Source of the DNA: Stropharia rugosoannulata
Lineage: Eukaryota; Basidiomycota; Agaricomycetes; Agaricales; Strophariaceae
Assembly: GCA_028532985.1 (NCBI GenBank)
Contig: JANCIK010000015.1
Location: forward strand, 1-64,000
Reading direction: 5' to 3'
DNA length: 64,000 nt
Every line of letters starts with the position of its first letter. Position 1 is the stretch's first letter. Both the position numbers and the translations under genes were made by a program. Shown here in pieces: positions 10,600-20,087 of this stretch. The notes beneath the pieces were generated by a model. It was not told where the DNA came from. It saw nothing but the letters and a program-made list of their open reading frames with translations, and made no database searches.

Positions 10600-11680
10600 A
10601 TAAGCAAGGTGTCTCCACTCAGCAAATCAAGCAAGCTATGGAGAAGTTTAGTTCCAGGGCATCAGCACTGGATGAGGTGATCGCCCAGCATGAAGAGCAG
10701 CGACAGGCTCAGGAAACAGCAAATGCTGAATGACTTGCTGTAATCGAGGCAGCACTCAGCATTCAGAAAATGTCAACTCCTGCAGGTGCCACTGAAAGCA
10801 GCAACAGCACATCATCTGACCCACTCAGTGCAGACGACCACGTCAAGAAAGCCCAGTGCACTGCCTACAAAATTATCCAGTCTGCCGAATGCCAAGCTCA
10901 AGCGATTTCAGATGCTGCTTACACCCAGGCTTGTAGCATTTTGGCTGCTGCAAATTTGTATGCACAAATCTTGCACAGAGAAAGTTCTCACCCTGAGAAC
11001 AATGACAGGATGATGGCTGAGATAGCCCAAACCCAGGAGCTTCGCCAACAGATGGTTGAAAATTGTAAGTCTGATTTTGTTACTGGGTGGCTGTAGCTTC
11101 TGAAGTGGTCATCATGCCAGCCCAGCCAGCTCCTGTCCCAACTGTGCCAAGCTCAGTAGTTGCGCCCATGCCATCCGAGCATGAGCTATTGGTGCATGAG
11201 GCATCAGTACCCAACCCTCAGACTTGTGAAACAAGCACAAGGCTGACAGCCAATCTGTCTTTCCCTCTGTGGCAAAACTTGCAGGAAGTTGAAGATGAAG
11301 ATGTTGACTCAACCCTTGGCAGTCAGCATTCAAGGTCCATCTTTGCACTCAGATGGCCACTTAGTCCACTGACAGAGGTTACATTGTCCCCAGGGCCAGA
11401 TGAGGACAAGAAACAAGGTAATGGCAGAGAGGGCACACAAGAAGTCCAAGGTGACCCAAATACATTGGAGGATGATGAATTACAATTGCTGAAGGCCAAC
11501 ATTTTGGAATGCAGCTCTGATGCAGGTTGCAAGGAGGGAGAGCTAGTTAAAGACAAAACACTGGGTACAGTTTGGAGAGAGTACAACCCAGAGGCAGAGG
11601 CATTGAACAGCTGCTTGAGATCAAGGCAGAGGACAGCACCGACAGCTTGACAATGCAATGTTTCCAATGCTTCCTCGGTT
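10600..11680 (+). pseudogene. Unidentified gene remnant with coiled-coil character
   Basis: Two open stretches (10,770-11,096 and 11,087-11,650) with a stop and frame change between them encode Ala/Gln-rich helical sequence (AECQAQAISDAAYTQACSIL) and then an acidic, Ser/Glu-rich tail. An upstream in-frame part (MEKFSSRASALDEVIAQHE) starts near 10,638. I recognise no domain. It lies inside the long-TIR element and may be one of its genes or part of another insertion. It stops where the Ty3 gag fragment begins. Confidence 0.35.
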
Positions 11681-12562
11681 CGGGAGAGCACCACCTACTA
11701 CCAGGGCTGCTGCTCTGCTGAGGAGTATGTCGATGCCTTCAAGGATCTCATCCTCAAGTCTGGGTACATAGATGAGAAGGCATTGATCATGAAGTTTTGT
11801 CATGGTCTGTCCCCCTCGCTGGATGGCCAGGTTGCCAACCTGCCTCACTCCAGGGATGGTATGAACGGGCTGTGGAGGTTGCCCATAACTGTGAGACCAA
11901 CCAACTCTTCTGCATGGCTCACCCAGCCCCCTCTGGTCTCCCTGTGGCTTTGCATTTCTCTGCCGCCCCTGCAACTGCCCCACAGCCTTCACTCCCTGTT
12001 GCTCCTGCTCCTTGTGCGCGCTGGTGGTCCCTGCTCTCCCTCTGGGTACCCCCATGGACATTGATCATACCCGCAGCACCCAGAAGACGCCCCCTACCTG
12101 TTACCACTGTGGTAAGCCTGGTCACATCTCTCAGGAATGTCCCCAGTCCTTTGACATCCGCCATATGACCATTGCAGAGCTCCAGGAGCAGCTCGAGCAT
12201 ATGCATGCTGTGGAGAGTCTGGAAGACTCTGCCCTGGTGGATGAGAGGAAGGAGGATGGAGACCTGGAGGAGGGTTTTGTGCATTGCAATGAGTGACAGA
12301 GTGACAGGTGTGCCCTCGTTTGCACATGGCAGTCAATACAATGTGTTGTCAGTAGAACCCTGTGAATCTATCTCAGTTCCAGACCTGTCCTCACAACTGC
12401 CTGACACACCTAAAACCCCCCTCCCCAGACTCTTCTCCATCTCTGCACTACATTCTCAGGTCTGTGCTCGCTGCTGGGAAGGCGCCCTCCCCACCCATTA
12501 CACCATTGCTGCCACTCCTAGCCCCAACTCTCTTCACCTGCTGGTGGAAATTGAGACCACAT
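11681..12562 (+). pseudogene. Ty3 gag-protease fragment, decayed
   Basis: Translated in mixed frames it matches the gag of the Ty3 element at 33,400-34,659: SAEEYVDAFKDLILKSGYID, then after frameshifts PLGTPMDIDHTRST, a CCHC zinc knuckle (CYHCGKPGHISQEC) and ELQEQLEHM. The start of pol follows. It begins and ends abruptly inside coding sequence and has no LTRs, so it is a fragment. It is poorer in CpG than the intact copy. Confidence 0.8.
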
Positions 12563-13976
12563 GTCGGAAATTTTCCAGGCCTCTGATCATGGCATCAATG
12601 CCGTCAAATGGCCGTTCTCATGATCAGGCCTTGGCAGACGACAAGTCACCATGTTCATGACAGGGATTGAATAATCAGACAATAGCCTGATTACATGGCC
12701 AGCCATGATCAGGGGTTCGGCATGAGTAGGGGTTCAGCATGATCAGGCCTGAACACCTGCTCATGGTTGGTTACCTTAACATACCAGAATATTCAAAGTC
12801 AGGGAAGGAATTGCAATTAGATTATACACCATATTTTATCACTTACTAGAATTGTTGTTGCATACCTAATAGTCTTTTTATTTTACCTAATTGGTCAATT
12901 AGTTGGTCCATTTCAAAATTTCCTTATGTACTTGTAAGTTGTCAATGGTCTGGTCAGCCTTACTTAATAGTTAATACACAGATAAATATATTTATTACTT
13001 ATAATACACTACTACAAAAGTACTGAAATGGTTTTTTAAATTATTACTTACCCATGAAAATCCTATCTAACTTAAATGAAGGGGATGGGGGAGGTAACTT
13101 GAGCACAATTGGAAAGTAGAGCACTCCTTTATATATCTGTGGGCATAGCCAAGTCACGCCATTCAATTTATGTATTTTGTTCGGCAGACTGGGTTGCATT
13201 ATATAAGCTTTTCCCATGGCCAGTTTGTCTCAGTAATAGTGTCCTTGCCACACGCAGACAGGTGAAAGTACAAGAGTCGAGCAGCTCTGGGGATACATAC
13301 ACATCTCAGCGCTTAAACTTACACTTGACAGCCAATATAATGTCGACATGTTCATTAATTACAAGACTGGAAGCGTCAATTATTAAACAATGTATTAATA
13401 TAACTAAGTGTGGTTTATTATTAGCAGTGACATTGTGAGAACACTTTCACGGGCTTGTCAAAGCATTATCGCTGCATGCAGAACCAGAAATATATTACAC
13501 AAGACGCACTTGGACTCGCATTGATAATGTGCATCTGAATCACACATTATCATCGCATACTTATGTACATAGATACATAAAATAATTTAGCTAATGTACA
13601 CATTAATTAGCTCTATATACTTTTGTGGATACATACATATAGAAGTTTGCTACATGTTACATATCCACTTCCAATTAGATGTTTTTTTTTTAAAAAAAAT
13701 TTTAAATGTACACACAGGACACACATCGACATACTGCAATGTGCTATCATGACATCATTTTTGTTGGAATGTGGCACACTTGATTTGTGAAATAGCTCAT
13801 GGTGATGTCAGGGGGCAGATGATATAATGTGGAATCCGTAGCATTGACAGGTAAGTAATACATGTAATACACAAAAAGTAATTCCAGGTTCATTTGAGGC
13901 TACTAGTACAACACTTTGCCTTGATGGCAGTAAGTCACTCACTGCCTAATTTGGTTTATTATCACCTGAGCATCAC
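12563..13976. other. AT-rich noncoding stretch with TGATCAGG-type motifs
   Basis: From 12,563 to about 12,770 there are several ATGATCAGG or TGATCAGG motifs, as in subterminal regions of CACTA-like elements. Similar motifs occur in the left end of the element at 22,950. The remainder is AT-rich with no convincing gene. Confidence 0.35.
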
Positions 13977-16310
13977 TCAGCCTTTTCCCCCTTGATGCCT
14001 CTTGGTTTTCCTGTAGCTTTACAAGTTTTCTTGGGGGGATCAGCCATGCCTTCAGGCATTGAAGCAGCGTTATTTGATGTCAAAGGAGGAATGATTACAA
14101 ACTTACTGTCACCAGGGACAACAACCAACGGAGCAGGAGCAGCAACAGTTTTTACAGTTCTTCAGGTAGTACGACAAGGGGCAGCAGCAGAAGCAGTGGG
14201 ATCAGCTATATCTGACTGAATGAGCCCTGCTTGAGTAGGAAAGGCTTGGAGCAGGGGCACAGGAGCAAGTGGGCTTGCAATGCCAGGAGCTAGTGTAGCA
14301 GATACAGGGAGAGTATACACATCTGAAATTGAAAGGGGTACTTGATAAAGAGGAGCTGCATTGTGAAGGGGAGCCACATTAAGATTCAGTGCTGCATGAG
14401 CCGGGGGGGCTGTGTGAACACAGGCTGCATGGAGAGAAGTTGCCGTGAGAACTTGAGGAGCCATGTGAAGGGGTGTCACTGCATGCAGAGAAGTAGCCGT
14501 GTGAGGTTGGGCAGCTGTGTGAACAGGGGCCACATGCAAAGATATAGGCATGTGAGCCTGGGGAGCTAATTGAAGTGGGTCCCCATGCAGCAACATAGGT
14601 GTGTGAGCTTAGGGAGGGGGGTGCATAATAACTTGCAGAGAATTATTAGCCATGTGAGAGAGGGCTGCATGCAGAGAGGTAGGTGCATGAGTTTGGGGAG
14701 CCGTTTGAAGGGGGACTGCACCAATGTAAAGAGTGGGTTGTACAGTATCAGGAGCCGGTATTTGAGCTGCAATGGTGACCTCCTGTGAGGCATTTGGTTT
14801 AACAAGGGAGCAAGATGACGAGGTTGAATCAGATTCAGAGTCAGCTGAATCAGACACATCTGACAAGTCATCACCTTCTTTGGAGACTTCTGGATCTGGT
14901 GTGTTGCTTAGAACAACAGGATTGTAATACATGTCTTCCATGTCAGATTCAGTGTTGCTGTTCTCAACTATGTTTCTGTTTGGCTCTGAATGTTCCTCTG
15001 CCAATTTGTTAAAATATGCAAACTTACAAATATTGCATTAATTATATTGCTCACCTTGTTGCGGTCCTGAAATAGCAAGTAGCTCCATTTCGCGCTGTAT
15101 TTCTGACGATATAAGACTCTGTTGACTTTGAGCCGAAGGTGCAACAGGCTGAGCAGAATTTGCAGAGCTTGTGCTGGCTTGCTTTCCTGCAGTGGATTGC
15201 TGCTTGCTGGCATTTTGCCCAGAGAAAACTTCCCAGTCCCAGGTGTCCAACAAACCATTAATCACATTTGAATTCCCAACCTTGGCTGCTGTAATCAGGA
15301 ACTGCTTGTAATATGCATAGTCAACTGCATATTGGATGCCTGTCTGCACACCAGCACCAGTAACCTAGTCAAATGACAAATCACTTGATAGAACATATCT
15401 TGTCTGTTAATTTGTTTATATAATATTATTATTGGTAATGCAAGACTGTTAATCATGGTTCAGGCACTTACAATTGTTGCCACAAATGCAATCATTCCGA
15501 AAGTTGTTTTGGCAGGTATATCAAGCCACAAATATGTGCTGTTTCCACAAGACACTGCTAACCTGGCATTCCATACAGAGGACTTCCTAAATATCACTGC
15601 TTGAGCAACCTTAAAATAGGTGCACAAATTTAATCACAGGTCATCAAACAGGCAATCCTGACAGCATTAAATTAACTCAACTCACCATCATTAGCTCCTG
15701 CCTCAAAAATCAGCCAGCAATTTTAGCAACATCTCCATCTTTGTACAACAAAGGTGGAAATGCAGGGTAGTGAATAGGCACTCCCATGAGCTTGTTTGAA
15801 TCAGTGGGGTTGAGATTGTATCCAAGCAGAGCCTGGATCTCTGGGATAGTATTGTGTGGGTATGTATTGTCATCAGTGAAGTATTTTGTAGAAAGATCAA
15901 AGATACCAGCAATGACATTGCAGCACAGTGTCGATAGTGTGCTTGACCGTGCATTTGATCCAGCCTGTATAAACTGTAGAAAATTTAATTAGCTTCAAAA
16001 TTTGATAGAACTTGTGATAAATTTAGCATACAGCAGTCCAATATGTAGAGACATAGCCTGGGGATGATGGCTTTAACAGGATGGGAAGATAGGCCTGTGG
16101 AAGAGTCTCATAAAGCTTGGCTGCCACCCCACCAAGTGCATTTTCAATTGTCAAATATCGGATAGGATCCTTGGAGTCAAAGGATGGGCATGGAATATTA
16201 GCAAGCTGATAGTCCACAAACAAATTCCAGAATATGGCAAACACATGTCCCAACTTCTTACAATTCTCCAAAATCTCAGCAGCTGTTGTATACTCTGTTA
16301 TCTCACACAT
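13977..16310 (-). pseudogene. Right gene of the long-TIR element: multi-exon unknown protein
   Basis: The ATG at 16,310 lies at the inner border of the right inverted repeat. Exon 1 encodes MCEITEYTTAAEILENCKKL. Exons follow at about 15,970-15,686, 15,610-15,474 and 15,365-15,050, linked by GT...AG introns of 50-110 bp. The protein includes YYKQFLITAAKVGNSNVING and a Gln/Ser-rich linker, then an acidic Asp/Ser segment. A C-terminal part from about 14,720 to 14,330 is made of degenerate 14-18 residue repeats (SLHAAxxHTAPxxH-like). A last basic piece (PPKKTCKATGKPRG) lies before a stop near 13,977. One in-frame stop (near 15,710) and at least one frame change (near 14,605) damage it. I recognise no known domain. 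As the best preserved gene of the element it may encode a transposase or DNA-binding partner. Confidence 0.45.
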
Positions 16311-16450
16311 AGGACAGTGGCTGGGTACCTTAGTATACAGGACCTCAGTAAACTATTAGTATACTGTAGATCACGGGCCCATTTTCAACAAATGGCAACC
16401 TATCTTAGTACTGTGTTTCACAGGGCCATTTTCAACAAATGGCATCCACT
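16306..16450 (-). repeat. Right terminal inverted repeat
   Basis: It is the reverse complement of 9074-9254, except that a block of about 34 bp near 9125-9160 is missing here. It contains two copies of CCATTTTCAACAAATGG. Its outer end is interrupted by LTR copy 2. Confidence 0.6.
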
Positions 16451-16451
16451 G

Positions 16452-17392
16452 TGAGGGGCTGGGGCTGGCCCCTCGTGAAAACAAGAATAACCATAAGGTT
16501 TACAATATAGATACACAAGAAGCAACATATCCGCCATAACGATCGGAAACTACTATCGGAAACTGAAAGAACAAGAAGAAGCACAAAATATGAAGACTGA
16601 GATATGAAGATGCAAGTTTATTTGAAGATATGAAATATGTACATGATGAAACAAGAAGACAAGCACAAGGAAGACTCAAGATGTTATTACAACTCAATGG
16701 CAGATCAAGAAAGATAACAGCAGACTTCTGATGCCTACAACATCAGATCAATATTAACAATCTGATGTAACTATGGACCCACAAGGGAGTCAATCACATG
16801 GAAATACTCATACATATGACCTGGGACAAAAAGGGTGACGGATTCCAAAGATATGCAAGGGTTTCCGACGACATGCAGGAGTGTGGTAGCAGAAAGCAGA
16901 AGTATCTCGATACAAACACAAGGGACATAGGTGTGGAAAGAGGGTTGGAGGAGATGTGTGTTTAGGGGAGAACATGGAGTTGATCCAGCCACAGGAAGAT
17001 CTCTTGTGCTTGGGCTTGGTTTCCGAAGATAAGGATATTTGTGGCCAAGCTGTGTAGTGCAGCATGGTTTCCGACGAGATAAAGTCAGCATGGGCGGTCA
17101 GATCTTCTTGGATGTATATATGGTACAATCTGGGCATGGCAACCCAGACGGGTATTTAAGGAGTAGAATATCTCTGTACTTCTCCAGCTTCCCTCAGGGT
17201 TAAATTCTACCTACACACATCATACCAGTTCACATCGGAAACCGTTGTTTAAACCTCTTACACCAGAAGCTCCTTGTTTTAAAAACAAGTAAAACCTTTT
17301 CAATGTGCTATCATTGTACACATGTTGCCTTCACACATTGTGAACTATAGAGACAGGCTTTTCAGACCAGTCCTACCCAACTTCACACCTCA
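16452..17392 (+). repeat. LTR-type repeat, copy 2 (solo LTR)
   Basis: Same repeat as 942-1799, with TG...CA ends. It contains about 80 extra bases near 16,586-16,665, flanked by related sequence (ACAAGAAGAAGCACAA and ACAAGAAGACAAGCACAA), so copies 1 and 3 could be deletion derivatives. The five bases outside each end are CACTG and CACTA, a near-perfect target duplication, which supports a solo LTR inserted at the edge of the long-TIR element. Confidence 0.75.
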
Positions 17393-17394
17393 CA

Positions 17395-17670
17395 CTAGTG
17401 GGTAGACAATTGCTTAAATTACTATAGACAAGGATACAGGTTTATATGCGATGCATGCATGTGTACTAATGATAAGGCGAAGTAAATACTAGCAACACGC
17501 GGCCAAAGGTCTGCGCATCACATCCAGGCTTCCCTCTAGTGTTCCAGCCCCTTGGCATTCGCTGCGGGCATGTCATTCATTCCCTCGGGCTTTTGCGCGT
17601 CTCTTTTGATGTGCGCCGCCACGGTCACATGATGTGTGGACTTAGACAAATTCTGCCTTTGCGATGTGCG
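17395..17670 (+). repeat. Repeat X, CpG-retaining copy
   Basis: It begins CTAGTGGGTAGACAATTGC and aligns with 2207-2480 over its whole length while keeping CG where that copy has TG or CA. The rest up to 17,965 shows no clear gene. Confidence 0.65.
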
Positions 17671-17965
17671 CATATGAGATACATGCACAGCCCTTCACAC
17701 CGCCTTTGGTATCTGCTCAGCTGTACTCACACCACTCTTTGCTGGTGCTTAACCATTCTATGCTTTCCTGATTGCTTGCACAGATGACCAGACTATGCAC
17801 TTTAGACTGTGCAGCTTGCTGACCAACCCATCTCGCGATACAGTGCGCGCAGGCGCTTATAGTCATGATGCTCGCACGCTGATAGCTATAGACTATGAGA
17901 CAGGCTCAACTCTAGTCCCTCTTGTGTTTTCCTGCATGCAGCTATCCCTTTAAGGGAACTTCTGA

Positions 17966-18557
17966 ATGTTTACACCCGTAGCCAAAAAGCAGCCCTGTCA
18001 CCGTCCATTGCCGAGCACCTACGACCAATACATTGCTAACAAGGATGACCAGGACTGTCCATCACCAAGTGCCTATGACAAATATGTCAAGCCCAAAGAT
18101 GATAGTGAGCATCCATTGCCTAGCACTTATGATGAATATCTGACTTGCAAAGAAGACAATGACTGCCCATTGCCGAGTGCCTATGATGAGTACATCACTC
18201 AAGATGATAATCATGATTGTCCATCTCCTGGCACATATGATGAATACCTTCATCATGGTGAGGATGAAGACAATGTTATTGCCAATGGTGGATGCCCTTC
18301 TCCAGATGCTTATGAAGAGTACATCACTCGTGAGAGTGAAGATGATGATTGTCCCTCTCCTGGCACGTATAATGACTACATTGGCAACGATGATAAGGCC
18401 AATGAAGATAGCGACTGTGCATCACCCACTGCATATCAAGATCACCTCCTCCAGTGACCAACATGATGAGAGCAACAATGAAGATCACGCCTCTCCTGGT
18501 GTATACAATGAGTATGTCACCCATGAAGACAAGCAAGAAGATGTTAGGGATTGTTGA
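17966..18557 (+). CDS. Acidic tandem-repeat protein (DCPSPxAYDEYI repeats)
   Basis: From an ATG at 17,966 a frame of 163 codons encodes at least eight imperfect repeats of 18-25 residues. Each has the core CPSPxxYDEY(I/L/V), separated by Asp/Glu-rich linkers. The reading frame stops at 18,455-18,457, but the repeat continues in another frame to 18,557 (SPGVYNEYVTHEDKQED), so a one-base change has probably shortened it. No signal peptide, membrane segment or known domain is visible. Nearly every repeat carries a Cys, a Pro pair and two Tyr. The underlying DNA is a tandem repeat of roughly 55-75 bp. The dibasic cleavage sites expected of fungal ribosomal-peptide precursors are absent, so I do not propose that function. 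Confidence 0.5.
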
Positions 18558-19608
18558 ATAGCAATAAGTCTTCTCAACCACACAATAGACAAAGAGACTC
18601 AAGTTGTAGTTATATCTTTCCTTTTCTTTTCAATAAACACTCCAGTTTGAAACAAGCGCTTTATTATTTATTTAAGAATACATAAGCGCTCATATATCTA
18701 TTTTTAAATGCTGTGCTAGCACAGGACGGTTATTTAAAGAGACACAGCAAGTAAAAGGTTACATACATTGAAACATGTTTGGGTAATTAGCACAGCCTTG
18801 TAGTACCAGTATATAAACAGTTTCAGATGTATTCTTTACAACTTAATCTCATACCACCATCATCTCCTCCACTTGAGTGAGTCTCTGCCATTGCAGACAA
18901 CCAGAACACTGAAATTACTTATTCTAATACGGTAAGGTTCTGCTTGCACTAGCTAGTGCTAGTATTACTTTACAAGTCTACACTAACCCACTAACCTTAA
19001 TAATTAACTAACAGGCTCTCATAGTTGCGCTCTACCACCCAGTAAGTGCTTGTAACAAGTAACTACAGTACATAATTAGTTACACTCTTTGTATTCTGTG
19101 CCACAAGCAGTAATACATAGTAAATCATGCTTAAGTGCCCGTTAAGGGCCCAAGCTTGTAGCATGCCGTTCACGCTCCCAACAACGCGCACTCGTCGTGC
19201 CACACTATGTCCACATCACTCACACATTTATTAAGCGCTGGTTAAGTGCCCGTGCTCATTACACGCCTTGTACACGTTAAGTGCCCATTCAATGTCGTGC
19301 CACAATCCACGTACTATTAGTATCTTCATTGGAAGACACCAACGTTACTTGTTCATTTAAATTCATGTACCATAACAGAAGAGCAGGAAGATAGTGCAGA
19401 CTATGATGGTGATCAGGAGATAGCTGACAGTTGTCAGCAAAGGTCTGTCAGCAAAGCATCAATCCAAGATGATGCATCTGGAATGCCTCTTCAAGAAGCC
19501 ATGGATGACCCATATGATACAACTACACTGGGATAGTTCCCTGGACTGTATAGTACAGTCCTATGTAGCTACACTATGTGAAAGGTGCAAGGAACAGATG
19601 AGTCCAGA
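18558..19608. other. Noncoding stretch; target of the Ty3 insertion
   Basis: It contains a TATA-like GTATATAAACAG near 18,810 and several related words (TAAGTGCCCGT, TTAAGTGCCC) between 19,130 and 19,290. A short acidic open piece (EEQEDSADYDGDQEIADS) near 19,380-19,530 ends in a stop. No gene is firmly identified. Confidence 0.4.
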
Positions 19609-19613
19609 CATAG

Positions 19614-20076
19614 TGTAAGGGCGACTCTGCGCAGTGTCGAGCTCACACGAGACCTAGCAGAGGGATTCCGAAGTTTATTAAGCTGTAAACTATAAATACA
19701 ATAGAAGCGCACCTAGCAGAGGGATTCCGAAGACAAAAGCCTAAGGAAACCCGCTGCCGGGCGCCACAGTACATAATAGAAGCATTGATTGATGCGTGAG
19801 AATAAACTATACAGTTGATCCGCCACAAGAAGCCACCACATCACGTCCTCATGTGATGTGCATCATACATCATATGCACAACACATGATGGACGTGTCCC
19901 ATCAGTATGTCACATGATGTAAACCGCGCGCGCCTGTGCACAGTACACACTGCAGAGCATAGTGTACACTGCACGGGCTGCGCGTGGTGTAAGAAATAAA
20001 AATAAAATAAAATAAAAGAAAGTGAAGGAAGACGAAATGAAATAAAATAAAGGGTGACGCACAGCATCCCCTTACA
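19614..20076 (-). repeat. 3' LTR of the Ty3 element
   Basis: It begins TGTAAGGGCGACTC on the plus strand and ends CCCCTTACA. It aligns without gaps with the other LTR, with two differences noted (near 19,769 and 20,066). Confidence 0.92.
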
Positions 20077-20087
20077 TCACCCCCCCT

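Larger units (their letters stand above)
8813..16450. mobile_element. Long-TIR DNA transposon carrying two inward-facing genes (degraded)
   Basis: The segment 9074-9254 reappears inverted at 16,306-16,450. Both copies contain GCCATTTGTTGAAAATGG, AAACACAGTACTAAGATAGG, ACTAATAGTTTACT and CCAGCCACTGTCCTATGTG. The left arm continues outward to about 8813 with further copies of the palindrome. A degraded plus-strand gene starts just inside the left arm, and a minus-strand gene starts with the ATG at the inner edge of the right arm. A Tc1-like element and a Ty3 gag fragment lie in the middle. The outer right end is cut by LTR copy 2. Inverted arms plus inward genes indicate a DNA transposon; I do not recognise the superfamily. 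Confidence 0.55.

Noticed and set aside
17966..18557. Precursor of a fungal ribosomal peptide (dikaritin type)
   Set aside because: The repeats lack a signal peptide and the dibasic cleavage sites that separate cores in known precursors, and no modifying enzyme genes are adjacent.
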